Positions 10,295 through 20,892 of a stretch of DNA of 64,000 bases are shown in pieces; the stretch's first letter is position 1, and the number at the start of each line of letters is the position of its first letter. The notes below the pieces were generated by a model, which was given only the letters and a program-made list of their open reading frames with translations, was not told the DNA's origin and did not search any database. The position numbers and the translations under genes are program-made. The stretch is from the NCBI GenBank assembly GCA_002943765.1, contig PQWQ01000024.1, forward strand, positions 312,501 to 376,500. The letters are read 5' to 3'. The stretch comes from Psoroptes ovis. Lineage: Eukaryota > Arthropoda > Arachnida > Sarcoptiformes > Psoroptidae.

Positions 10295-13200
10295 TTAAAG
10301 CGATGGTTTCCAATTCAAATTGAATATTTGATCTTTGTATAGAAGATAATCTTTCAATACGGCTGGTAGCGGGAATTTTTTCTCAATCAAATACAGCCGA
10401 TTACGGCCAAGATGTTTACGAATCATACGGCGTGCGATATCTTTGAGCGGTAATGGTTCAGCTGTGTGGAATAAAAAGAAGAAAATGAATTAATCAAAGT
10501 GAAATCATTTAAATTGAATCAAAATCATGGAGCACCCAGAGAATTTTCAAAAAACCAGAATTCACAATGGACACATCAATCATTGTGATTCTGGTGTGTT
10601 TTTCAAGATTTTGGTCTTTGAAATGGTTTGTTTTCTTCGTGTTCAATACACCAATGAATAATTTGTTTGGGGAGAAATTCCCAAAAGTACAATTATTATA
10701 AAGCTGTCCGAAAAGTTTTGACGGATTTTCGAATGAGCCACTCTATACGATTAAGCCGAATAAACTTTTCGGACAACTTAATATAATCAATGAATTCATA
10801 CAATTCAATCATAGTGCTTGATTGAATTGTATCAAGCAATGACTTAATGTTTCAACGGAAAAAAGGTCCCGATTTTCTTTCAAAGAAAAAAGCCAAAAAC
10901 ATCCAACCCTATGACCCTATTAGTGAAATATGCATTAAAACCAGAGATTAACACGCTTGATACGGTCAAAGGTCGAAGGAACAAAAATTACACACAGGAA
11001 ATTGATTTTCACTACCCTTATTTTCACACACACACATTAACAAACAATCTGTTCATGATAATAGTAAAACGATCCAAAGTATACAATCAAAAAAATGACA
11101 CTTAAGAGGTCACACACACATACCCTAATAGATGATGAACCCTATGAAAAGGTCATAGGGCAAATAGGACAAACATTGTACTGAGGAAATGAACGAAATA
11201 CGCGAATCAATCGAAGAAAATGCTCAAAGATTTCATTCATAAAATCATCGTGGATTCGATGTGAACATATGGCGGAAATGAAATCTCGGGTTCATTCATA
11301 CAATTTCGAAAGAAACTCAACACAGAAAATATGAATGAAAAGGGTTTGAATCAATGAATGAATTGAGAAATTGAAAAATCGAAGGAAAAAAACTAGAACA
11401 ATAACCTCAATGATTGATCAATCGATTGATTCAATCATTTGATTGAATCAATTGATCAATTGAACGAAACAATTTCTCACACAAATAAATGACAGAGTTT
11501 TAGATTTGAAATCTAAAAAAAACTATAGCCTTTGATTTTTTTTTTTTTTTTTTTGAAAAAACTACCTGTTTGAATGAATTGAATTATTAGGTTGCCCGGA
11601 AAGTTTCGTACCGATTATATCGTCGAAAATAATTGGAAAATCGGCAAAAACTTTCCGGACAACCATAATAATTATAATTAGAAAATTAATGGGCAGAATC
11701 AATCGATCAATCTATCGATTGAGTGATCAATTTTGAAAAATGTCGAAATACGAACAAAAACCATTGAAATTACATTAAAATTAGATCATTTTCATCTGGA
11801 ATGAAATGAAAATGAAAACAAAAATTGTTGAATTGTTTCTATTAATATACATTAAATTGAATTGTTTCGAAAATGAAAAACTTGAAAAATTCAAAATAAT
11901 ATTGTGGGTCGTCCCATAAGTTCTGGCCGTTTTTTCGATTTTTTTTCATTCAAAAAACGGCAAGAATTTATAGGACAACCCCCCAACAGTATTTTGAAAG
12001 AGAAAGTTTAAATTCGAAAGATATTTATGGAAACTTTTCTAAAAATATATTCATCCAAAATAACGACACGATGGATGGATGGATGGATGAATATATTTTT
12101 GAATGAAAGCAAAATGAATGAAATTCCATTGAATTTCAATGGGAAGAGAAATTTTTGAAATGAAATGAAATCGAAATTCAAATGAAGATTAACCTGAATA
12201 TTTTTAAGTTTCATACATTTTTATATTATTTTCCTCTCATTTAAAAATGAACAGGTAGACATAATGATAATATAAGGCAGTTGTCCGAAAAGTTTTGGCC
12301 AAATTTCATATGAGCAACTCTATCGGAAGCCGAATGAACTTTTCGGACAGCCTGTTATTTTGATGAGAAAAAATTTTCACTTTTCACTATTACTTCATAC
12401 ATACACTCATAGACACACGATCATACATTAGGCCAGTCATTCTCAACCGGTGTTCCGCGGCACTTTAGTGTTCCGCCAGATTCCAAAAATGTGCCGCCAA
12501 ATTTCGGAAATTTAACTCATTCCTTCACTATTCCCTTACTTGGTGTGCCGCAAGATTTTGGAAATAAAGGCTTTTCCTTTTTTCAGTGTGCCGCGGCGAA
12601 AAAAAGGTTGAGAATGACTGCATTAGGCAATCATTGTTTTTGTGCATGACGCCCTGATACACAAATTGATATATACAAGATATATACAGACTCTTACACA
12701 TGTCCACATGTGACTATACATTCATATAACGGTTTGAAAAAACAAGAAATAAACAAGTGGTTTGGTGACCTAAATTATGGGCAACGAACAACAAAATGAA
12801 AAGAGAAAGTGGCTGACATAGCATCTTCACAAAATTCGATGATGATGATGATATGCCATAGTATAAAGGTTGTCCGAAAAGTTTATTCAGCTTAATCGAA
12901 TTGAGTTGTTCATTGGAAAATTGGCCAAAACTTTTCGGACAACCTAATACATTAGCGTTTGTGATTAGTATCATTATTTTAAATAAAACTAAATTAAACT
13001 AAACCTATGAATGATAATAATAATAATAATATTGGGCTGTTGTCCGAAAAGTTCATTCGGCTTAATCAATCAGAGTTTCGCATGAAAATCGGTCAGAACT
13101 TTTCGGACAGCCTAATATTTGAAATAATTTCAAATTTTTGAATAGAATCATGGAATGTTTCCTGTATTTTTTCAAATTCAAAAATACAAGAGAAACTTGT

Positions 13201-16103
13201 TTTATCAAAAAAGACTAATCAAAAATTATTTTGACCAAAAATAGGAAGAATAACAAAATGAATGAATGGAAATTGAATTAAATGGATGACTTGGTGAAAG
13301 CTCGATAGCTGCTGTGCCCTGTCAGCTGGAGCAGTTTTGATTGACTAGAGCACTGGTCAACAGCAATACTTGGTCAAATCACAGAGGAAAGTGAAAATCA
13401 TTATGTAATAAGGCAAGGCTAAAGATTTTTGAAATAATTAAAATAATTAAAAACTTACGATTTAATCCATTAATATAACGAATCGTTATTTCACAATGTC
13501 CCCATACACTACTGACTATTGGATACAAGGTTTTACCTTTCAGACCATCAGATTGATCAAATGCTATGCCTAAATATTGGCCATGTGCCATATATGCTAA
13601 TGTACCATTATCCATATCGAGTACGAGTAAAAATGATTCCGGAGCTACGAATTGTGGGTCATTCGAGAATTGATGTTGATATAGGCGGCCATATTGTTGC
13701 GGGTGCTGCTGTTGTTGTTGATGTGCGGGTAAATTATTCATTTGATTCACATTTTGATTATTATTATTCAATGTATTTTGATTATTATCACGTGGTGACT
13801 GGCGACCATAATTTTGTGATTTTAAATCATGATACAATAGATTACGGCCAAGGTCCCAACCCCATGAATCGGCTGTAGCACCGACCAACGGATGATAACC
13901 GTTTGAATGAAGGGCAGCATCAGCTGTTGCAACACCAACCACTGCATGTGTACCACGTTGCCTCAATGGCCATTTAATTTCCCAAACATGCATACCTTTT
14001 GAATAGCCCATCATACCACGTACACAATCAGTACTTTGTGCAACTGGATGTCGATGAACGATACGTGGATCATCTTCAACCACTATGATATTCAATGAAC
14101 GATCATTTTCATTCCAACCATGTTGTTTTTGGACTTGTAGTGATACGGGTGGCATGTCTAGCAACGAATCTAGCCGAGCTGGCCGTTCTGGTTCATTATT
14201 ATAGCCGAATAAATCATTTTCATTTTCATTATTATTCATATAATAATTATAAGTATCATTCATTGACAATGAATGTTGTAATGGTTGATGTGAATGATTC
14301 GAATGCAATTGATTGCTGATCGATTGATGATTATTAATATGAATCGGTGACATTGATATTGGTGAATTAGTACCGGATATCGATGGTGATGATGACACTG
14401 ACGAAGCTGATGATGATGATGATGCAGACGACGAAGATGCGGATGATGACGATGATGCTGAAGATATCGATGATGATGTTGAAGGTGATGGTGATGGCGA
14501 TATCGATGATATCGATGCAGCAGCAGCAGCAGCACCACCCATCGATGTTGATGCTTGATGTGAATGTGAATAAGTGAATGATCGTATTAAATTGTCTTGA
14601 TGATGATGATGATAATGAGATTGTTGTTGTTGTGAATGTAAATGTAACGTTTGTTGTGAATGATTAAGGTTATTAAGGTTAACAACATTCATCACAGCCG
14701 TTTTAATATTATTCGTATCAATAATCATATTTGAATTAGTTGAATTTGTCGAATTTGAATTACTGCTCATCAATATGGATCCAATCGAATTATCATTATC
14801 ATTACTGTTCATCATTAATGGTGCCATAGTACCGATCAAATGATTCGATGCATGATCATTGATCAAAATATTTGAATTTGATCGATTTAAATGATAATTA
14901 CCAACACCACCACTATTATTTTGATTACTATTACTAAGATTATTACCGCTACCGCTACCACCGTTGATTAAATTACTAAATTTTTGTCCCATTTCTATGA
15001 AATGATTAGATAATGATGATGAATATGATGATGGTAAATACGATGCTGATTGTTGTCGTGTATAAATTTGTTGATTATTCAACTGATGTTGGCGATTATC
15101 TTCAGCAATCAAACGATTCAATGATAGCGTTGCAGCCGATATCAATGAATTATCACCACTAGTGGATAAGACGTTTGAAGACGCTAAAGGTTGATGAGGG
15201 CGCTGTTTCGCTGATGAAGACAAAAGTAAATTATCCAATTTATAACGATGATGTTGAAAATATGAATGCGGAAAACGTTGACTAAATTGACAACAACATA
15301 AACTACTACTTGTATTCGATGTCCAATGTTGATCAGCTGATTGTTGTTGAGTTGTAAGTGGTGTCTGCCGATAACTCGTCGTACGACGTTGTTGTTTCAA
15401 TTTCAATTGATTTGGTTTCAGTTGATTCACTGACGTCGAAGACGATTTGTGTTGCTGCTGATGATGTATCAATGACCGTAAACGATTAGTTGGAACAATT
15501 GTTGTCGATGTGGACGATGTTGCAATACCATCAATCGATGGTATCGATGATTGATGCCGTTGTTGATATGATTGAAATGGCTGCTGTTGTTGTGGAATTA
15601 ATTGTGAATGATTTGGATATATTGACACCTGTTGCTGCTGCTGCTGTTGTTGATGATTATCATTCAAATTGATCGATCGATACAATGATAATTCAAGCTG
15701 ATTTTGAGTTAGTTGTTGCTGTTGCGATTGTTGTTGTTGACGATTAAATGATGAAACAGTAAATTGTGTTCGAACATCCGATGTGGAAATAGTCGATGAT
15801 GAAGATAATTCGATACCTTGTTGTTGCGATTGCGATTGTTGAGGTTGTTGATTCACAGCCGATTGTTGTGATGACCTGCTTGGGCAATTGATCAATGAGA
15901 TAAACAAAAGAAATGATTAATTCTTTGGACGAAATTTGAATTATTAAAGGTTGTCCGAAAAATTCTTGCCGATTTTTCAATGTTTTCCTACGATAAAATC
16001 GGCAAAAACTTTTCGGACAGCCTATGATAATTTGAAAATAAAAACATTCGAAATAAATAAATAAATAAGAAAATAAATACCAATTGGCAAACGAAGAAAA
16101 CAT
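10295..16103 (-). CDS. SPRY domain and SOCS box protein, SPSB1/4-gustavus type
   Basis: Exons 16103-16081, 15875-13459 and 10461-10295 join in frame (868 aa). The first coding exon is only 23 nt (MFSSFANW). Residues about 8-570 are low-complexity Q, S, N, H and A runs absent from usual SPSBs of about 270 aa. The conserved part starts at PARLDSLLDMPPVSLQVQ and continues through NDRSLNI, HRHPVAQSTD, GTHAVVGVATADA and SWGWDLGRN. A Q/N-rich insert of some 45 residues interrupts the SPRY loop before ESFLLVLDMDNGTLAY. VWGHCEITIRYINGLN leads over the last join to PEPLPLKDIARRMIRKHLG and LPAVLKDYLLY, the SOCS box. SPSBs bind short peptide motifs (Vasa and Par-4 for Drosophila gustavus, iNOS for vertebrates) and recruit Elongin BC-Cullin 5. 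The BC-box cysteine of human SPSB1 is alanine here (DIARR for DLCRR). The last intron is about 3 kb and transposon-rich. Confidence 0.93.
10701..10782 (-). mobile_element. Hairpin MITE, subfamily A
   Basis: Left AAGCTGTCCGAAAAGTTTTG, then GATTAAGCCGAATAAACTTT and GGACAACTTAATA. Lies in the SPSB intron. Confidence 0.85.
11414..11459. repeat. Long imperfect palindrome
   Basis: The left arm TTGATCAA-TCGA-TTGATTCAATCA is complementary to TGATTGAATCAATTGATCAA, with a TCGA bulge and a 2-nt loop. The stem is about 20 bp. It lies in the SPSB intron. Confidence 0.7.
11523..11562 (-). repeat. Isolated satellite-like unit
   Basis: CTATAGCCTTTGATTTT, an extended T run and GAAAAAAC are the reverse complement of one satellite unit from 1-2160, with a longer homopolymer. 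Single dispersed copy in the SPSB intron. Confidence 0.7.
11587..11666. mobile_element. Hairpin MITE, subfamily B
   Basis: TTAGGTTGCCCGGAAAGTTT and AATCGGCAAAAACTTTCCGG with GACAACC at the right end. SPSB intron. Confidence 0.85.
11906..11981. mobile_element. Hairpin MITE, subfamily C
   Basis: GGTCGTCCCATAAGTTCTGG and AACGGCAAGAATTTATAGGA form the arms of a TGTCCCATAAG-type copy. SPSB intron. Confidence 0.85.
12275..12353 (-). mobile_element. Hairpin MITE, subfamily A
   Basis: AGGCAGTTGTCCGAAAAGTT at left, GAAGCCGAATGAACTTTTCG and GACAGCCT at right. SPSB intron. Confidence 0.85.
12434..12620. mobile_element. hAT-type MITE with 8-bp target duplication
   Basis: 187-bp element with perfect 15-bp terminal inverted repeats CAGTCATTCTCAACC / GGTTGAGAATGACTG. 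It is flanked by the exact 8-bp duplication CATTAGGC at 12426-12433 and 12621-12628. CAG...TTCTCAACC ends and an 8-bp target duplication are hallmarks of the hAT superfamily. The interior is G/C-richer, with repeated GTGTTCCGC / GTGCCGC motifs, and is too short for a transposase. It sits in the last SPSB intron. The exact duplication suggests a recent insertion. Confidence 0.93.
12867..12944 (+). mobile_element. Hairpin MITE, subfamily A
   Basis: AGGTTGTCCGAAAAGTTTAT, CAGCTTAATCGAATTGAG, then TTGGCCAAAACTTTTCGGAC and AACCT. SPSB intron. Confidence 0.88.
13033..13114 (+). mobile_element. Hairpin MITE, subfamily A
   Basis: TGGGCTGTTGTCCGAAAAGT, TTCGGCTTAATC, then CATGAAAATCGGTCAGAAC and CGGACAGCCTAA. 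SPSB intron. Confidence 0.88.
15948..16023. mobile_element. Hairpin MITE, subfamily B, in SPSB first intron
   Basis: AGGTTGTCCGAAAAATTCTT and AATCGGCAAAAACTTTTCGG with ACAGCCT. It lies inside the 205-bp intron 15876-16080 between the 23-nt first coding exon and the large exon. Confidence 0.88.
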
Positions 16104-16908
16104 TTTCGATTCAACAAAAACTAAAAGATATTACACTAAAATTCTTTTTTCAAAAACAAAAAATCCCATAAATCACTTGATTAATTTACAATAAATCACG
16201 AAATGAATGTGTTGAAACATCATTTGGACACACTGATTTGATCAACTTGGACTAAAATTAAGCAAAATGAATCGAAAACTTAAGAAAAATTGAAGACGTT
16301 TCAATTTATAAATGATGAAATATGATCAAAAATGATGAAACTCGAACAATACAACACACTGATGAATGAATTGAATTGAATGACACGTGAGTCAATGAAG
16401 CAGCAGAATGTGAAACGGATATTATATGAGCACACGGAATCAAAAAGAAACGGAATTTTCAAAAAAAAAAAAAAAAAAATTCGAACACGAAAAACGATAA
16501 AAAAAAATCGAACAAAATCGAATCGATGAACGAAACTATCGATTGTTGAGTTAAAATTTTTCAAGAATTTTTCGATGATTGATTCATGGGTCATGGATCA
16601 AATTCTTTCAAAGAATTAAGATGTTTCAAATAGGAATAACACACACACACAGTGAAAGTACTTGAATCGTGTGAATTAGTCAGGGAAAACTGAACAATTC
16701 ATATTTCAAATGGACTGAACTCGACGATACAAACGACAAACAACAACTGAACACAGTTTTGAAAATTTCGTAAATTTTACACTGACAGTTTTAGTCTTAC
16801 TCTCACTCAGCCTATCACTCTCTATCACTGTGAATGTATTGTAATTTCACTTTGAATGTACATAATTATGAGTTAGGTCTATGTGGCTCTATGTGCCTAA
16901 TATTAGAT

Positions 16909-16987
16909 TGGTTGTCCGAAAAGTTCATTCGGCTTAATCGAATAGAATTGCGCGAATGAAAATCCGTCAAAACTTTTCGGACAACCC
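16909..16987 (+). mobile_element. Hairpin MITE, subfamily A
   Basis: TTGGTTGTCCGAAAAGTTCA, TTCGGCTTAATCGAATAGAA, then AAAACTTTTCGGACAACC. Confidence 0.88.
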
Positions 16988-17312
16988 TCATACACATTTC
17001 TTTCTCTCTCAAATTGCTAACCGGTGGTCGTCTCTTGTCCCTGTTGATTTGTAACAATGTTTGTCTCTCTCATTTCACTGCTGCACACAGAAACTCTTGA
17101 TTTCTACAACAAAAATATCAAAGATATCTCTTCATTCAAAGACTTGATCCTTGTCTTAGAGCTCAAAGAAACACACAAACACAAGAGGAGACACAAGACT
17201 TGTTGGCAAGAATAAGTCTTGGGTCTTTGTTTGTTTGTGGTCAACAACTGAGAAATGAAACAAGAGACACACACTCTGTACGAATAGAAATGTCGCTCTA
17301 TTTTTAGTAATA

Positions 17313-17392
17313 TTAGGCTGTCCCATAAGTTCTTGCCGTTTTTTCGATTTTTTTTCATTCGAAAAACGGCAAGAACTTATGGGACGACCTAA
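17313..17392. mobile_element. Hairpin MITE, subfamily C, near perfect
   Basis: TTAGGCTGTCCCATAAGTTC and GAACTTATGGGACGACCTAA, arms TTGCCGTTTTTTCGA / TCGAAAAACGGCAA, TA on both sides. The arms pair almost without mismatch, so this may be the youngest subfamily C copy. Confidence 0.93.
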
Positions 17393-17942
17393 TACAAACA
17401 CACTAACACACACAGGTATATACAGGTAATGCCTAGCCAAGCCAAGCCAGCCAGCCAGCCAGCCAAGCCAACCAGCTGTTCAGTGTTTGTGAAGACTAAA
17501 ATTAGTAAAAAATCGGAAAAAATCCGGTCAAAACGAGAGGAAAATGCACACACACACATACATTAATGGAAAGCAACAGATGTTTTTTGAGTTTTTCAAA
17601 GGCCTAGGCCTTCGATAGGGCCTAGCTTAAGGTAATCAACAAAAGGTCAAAGGTTTTCAGAGGTGAAGGAAATGAGCTTTTTTCTGTTGATAAAACTGAA
17701 GAAAACTGGTCACCAAGTCCAAGTAAATAAAAATTGATGATATCCGGTAGAAATCATACTGGAATGACCACTGTAATTCTCAGTGATTGATGACAGATGC
17801 ACAAATATTCACTTTGGACAATACGACAAGTTTCTTCCGGAAAAAATGACCATTATCTTAACTCGAACAAGGAAAATGACCAGCAAAGTCCTCATCGATT
17901 ATCGATTAAATGAATTAAATGGACGGAAATGTTTGAAAATAA

Positions 17943-18023
17943 TAGGTTGTCCGAAAAGTTTTTGCCGATTATATCGTTGGAAAATGAAATTGGAAAATCG
18001 GCAAGAACTTTTCGGACAATCTA
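17943..18023. mobile_element. Hairpin MITE, subfamily B
   Basis: TAGGTTGTCCGAAAAGTTTT and AATCGGCAAGAACTTTTCGG with ACAATCTA. Confidence 0.9.
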
Positions 18024-18060
18024 ATATTTGAATCGATTCACAAAAATCTAAAACTGACCA

Positions 18061-18183
18061 GTGGTTAATCTGACCGATTCCGGAGAATATTTGGGCCAGG
18101 TGAACAGGAGCAAGGACAAAAATGAAGTAATGATGACCATTACAAGGGTCTTACAGCACCTTGGACCCTTTGAAATCATTTAA
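18061..18183 (+). other. Short open frame, possible exon
   Basis: 40 sense codons open from 18061 to a TAA at 18181-18183, just after a possible acceptor (CTGACCAG). The beginning reads NLTDSGEYLGQV and resembles the DSGxY turn of immunoglobulin domains, but without the cysteine. A GGGCCAG/GTGAAC donor could end an exon at 18098. Composition is richer in G+C than its surroundings. Chance is a real alternative. Confidence 0.2.
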
Positions 18184-18436
18184 AATTAGTCAAAAAATTG
18201 AGATCAAATCGAAATTCGAATCGAATCAAACACCATAATCAGTGAATTAATTATACACATTGAAATAGTACAAAAAATATTCTCCCATACAAGGGTTATT
18301 GACCAACTAACAACACAATCATATCACATTCATTTGACTATGTGAATTCATTTTCATCATTAAAATTTGACATATCAATGACCGTTTGCTGTTTTTTCTA
18401 TCAAAATAACTTTCTCTTTTAATTTTAACATCAAAG

Positions 18437-18629
18437 ACGCTTGAATATTACGCAACGATCTAGTAGCGAGCGCCGGCAACTTTCAAAACCCAATAACGCT
18501 AGCGACGTATTACTACGTCATTTAATAAAGGAACGTAGCCGTCGAAAAACGGGAAAACACGTCAGTGACAGCTTGCGAAGCAAAATTTTTGAAAAATTTC
18601 AAACAGGTTTTTGTTGGATGATGATCTGA
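18437..18629 (+). other. Coding-like island, possible exon of unknown gene
   Basis: An open frame rich in CG-containing codons stands out from the A/T-rich surroundings. It follows a pyrimidine-rich stretch with TCAAAG (acceptor, exon from 18437) and has a good donor, CAAACAG/GTTTTT, at 18606/18607. The peptide is basic and helical-looking: SSSERRQLSKPNNASDVLLR, then HLIKERSRRKTGKHV and SDSLRSKIFEKFQTG. The last part vaguely resembles the N-terminal helix-turn-helix of Tc1/mariner transposases, but this is weak. I do not recognise the protein. If unspliced, the frame ends at 18629. A 13-bp inverted repeat and two hairpins overlap or follow it. Confidence 0.35.
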
Positions 18630-18663
18630 ACGGGAATACTCGATGAGAGATTCCCGTTTTTCG
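18543..18663. repeat. 13-bp inverted repeat
   Basis: CGAAAAACGGGAA at 18543-18555 is exactly complementary to TTCCCGTTTTTCG at 18651-18663. A shorter competing hairpin, ACGGGAAT (18630-18637) with ATTCCCGT (18650-18657), shares the right arm. Confidence 0.85.
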
Positions 18664-18671
18664 GAAATTTG

Positions 18672-18703
18672 AGGTGGTTGGCTGCTTACTGACAGCACCA
18701 CCT
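18672..18703. repeat. Hairpin AGGTGG...CCACCT
   Basis: AGGTGG and GCTG pair with CAGC and CCACCT around an 8-nt loop; ten pairs in total, with a small asymmetric internal loop. It lies directly after the 13-bp inverted repeat. Confidence 0.75.
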
Positions 18704-18914
18704 ACACATCTGTGGATCATTATAACGGGATATGAACAGAGAGAGAGAGGGGGCACGATAGAGTTCAGTGTCCATTGACTGAAGATGGACAGAAATAGTC
18801 AGCAAAAACAACAGGTCATACACCGACCACAATCGGGTAATATAAACTGGACATATCCGACAATTTTCGAGGAAAACTAGGTCATTGTGACAAGGAGAAA
18901 CATAAGATATATTA

Positions 18915-18994
18915 TTAGGTTGTCCGGAAAGTTTTTCGCCAATTTTCCAATGATTTTCCTCAGATATAATCGGCAAAAACTTTTCGGACAACCT
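18915..18994. mobile_element. Hairpin MITE, subfamily B
   Basis: TTAGGTTGTCCGGAAAGTTT and AATCGGCAAAAACTTTTCGG with ACAACCT; flanked by TTAT. Confidence 0.9.
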
Positions 18995-20133
18995 ATTATT
19001 TTTGTGTGTTTTAGAAGATTTCCTTTCGATTTTTCATTTTTTCATTCAAAGTTCAATGGCCAAACATCTGAAGAAAAATTTGACCGAAATTAAGACTAAT
19101 CAAGAAAATCTAAGACTTAAAGGCTAAGATTCGTGATCATTTCACGAGGAACAGGTCTAAGAGTACCTAGATATGAAGGTACCAGATGAAATAAATGAGG
19201 GCTTGGGCCTCTAATTCAAATAAGATTGGTCCAAATCCTTGGAAATTCTTGAGAAAATTCTTTGATTTAGACCTAAGATTAGGATCAGACGATCGTAATC
19301 TTGACCCAACTAGTAGATAATAAGGGATAACAAGGGCCCCAAAATGATTGATTTCATCAGTTTCGATGGCCCCTTAAAATTGTGAGACTCTGGAATCGAA
19401 AGATTATGGTTATCAATGAACAGATGCTAATTTTAGAAAATTGAAAAAATTAACATGGTTACAACCTCATACATTGAAGGTATTTATTCATTTATTGAGT
19501 TTTATTATCACAAAGGTAATCACAAATTGAACGTATGGTCAGTCGCATGGCATAGTTTTGAATGGCAGGGATTCAAATCTATTTACACACAAACACAATG
19601 TGTTGCATGTGTACCACGTGCCATTCAACAGCCGTAGCTGTCTGGCACCGAAACAGCAGCAGCAACTGTACCAGATTTTCATTCATTTCTAAGGCCTAAG
19701 GCCTTATAAATAACGAAAATTTCGATGAAATGAACTAATAACAATAAAAGTCACGCGTTCAACACACGAGTTTATTACTAAGGGCTAAAGATTTTAAACA
19801 AAAATTTTAAACATCTGTCGTGTGTCGATGTGTGTGTGTGTGTGTACTTATAGCCTTATTCGAGAGGGTATGTATATGATTGCGTGTATACACGACCATA
19901 TGTCGTTTTTTTTTTTGGTCTTTCATTTCATACCGGTTAGCTTTCGTTCAAAACATTTGTCACATTTACGTATTTTGGCCATTCAAAACTTGTTGAACCA
20001 AATTTTGACGGTTAGATTTTTTTTTACTGGAATGAAATGCAATCAAACAAACAAAGCATCTGCCATTCGACGATTATCACACAATGACCCTCGGTATGCA
20101 CACACACAGCACAAAGAGCAACGAAATATTAAA

Positions 20134-20206
20134 ATGTCCGAAAAGTTCATTCGGCTTAATCACAGTAGAGTTGTTCATAAAAATCGGCCAGAAATTTTCG
20201 GACAAC
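20134..20206 (+). mobile_element. Hairpin MITE, subfamily A, worn ends
   Basis: TGTCCGAAAAGTTCATTCGG, CTTAATC, then AAAATCGGCCAGAAATTTTC and GGACAACG. The outer TTAGG is lost. Confidence 0.82.
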
Positions 20207-20874
20207 GCGAAATAATTCTTGTTACTTTATGTGCAGCCATTTGACCATTTGAAACTTAATTTTTTCTTAACGAAATATTTATGGACATTTGTAAGAAATA
20301 AATAAGAAAAACAAGAAAAAATTCTCAAAATTCGTTCATCACCTGCTTTAGTGCAGCACATATTCAAACTGATCAAAGGTCAATCAAAATGATAAACCAA
20401 TGATTGGCCACAGAGAAACAAGGGCCGGAATCTTGAAATTTCACTCAAAAAATTCTCAAAAATCTTCAAAGTAAAATCAACTTACCGAAAATGATTCGTG
20501 AATGATTTCGGATCATGGAAAAATTGAAAATTTTTGAGTTTGTACACGTGGCAATCTTGCAATATTCACTGGAATTCGATCAAATTATTTGAGTTGCGAA
20601 TGATATAAGAGTTTCAAAGGGTTAAAACGCTGAAAACGTTGAAAATGTCTTAAATGTTTAACATTAAAACACAACAAACAAACGAAAAATTCAACACAGC
20701 ACAAATTCAATCGATCAAAATGCTTAAAATGCGAAAAATATCAAACGTTTATAAACGTTTCTGGCTGATGATTATTGTTGATTGATTCGCCAATAATCAT
20801 CAACAACAAATCGAAATATCAAATCACTTTCAAAATATTCAAAAACAATAATCTATGAATCATTGATTCATATT

Positions 20875-20892
20875 TGAGTTGTCCGAAAAGGC
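20875..20892. mobile_element. MITE fragment, single end only
   Basis: GAGTTGTCCGAAAAGGC is one terminal repeat with no partner downstream. Confidence 0.5.

Larger units (their letters stand above)
10462..13458 (-). other. Last intron of the SPSB gene (2997 bp)
   Basis: Donor GTAAGT after GGATTAAATC and acceptor TTCTTTTTATTCCACACAG, phase 1. The join restores the family sequence NGL(N/D)PEPLPL exactly. It holds six hairpin MITEs, one hAT MITE, an isolated satellite-like unit (11523-11562), a long imperfect palindrome (11414-11459) and an ATGG microsatellite near 12070-12092. A G/C-richer patch at 13300-13375 has no clear function. Confidence 0.85.
16104..18060. other. Upstream region of the SPSB gene
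   Basis: Should hold the SPSB 5'UTR and promoter (minus strand). It carries MITEs at 16909, 17313 and 17943 and a GCCA/GCCAA microsatellite at about 17433-17473. At 17599-17612 is a perfect 14-bp palindrome, AAGGCCTAGGCCTT. No coding signal is seen. Confidence 0.5.

Noticed and set aside
13379..13458. Unspliced C-terminal extension of the SPSB exon (KFLIILIISKIFSLALL)
   Set aside because: It is intron sequence after a GTAAGT donor. The SOCS-box exon at 10461-10295 restores the family sequence exactly.
14260..14577. Open frames rich in H, R or M over the SPSB exon
   Set aside because: They are other-frame readings of the serine- and glutamine-coding repeats of the SPSB exon.
15744..16103. 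119-codon frame starting at the SPSB ATG and running through the MITE
   Set aside because: It reads through the 205-bp intron and the MITE. Splicing 16081 to 15875 keeps frame and gives the long SPSB frame.
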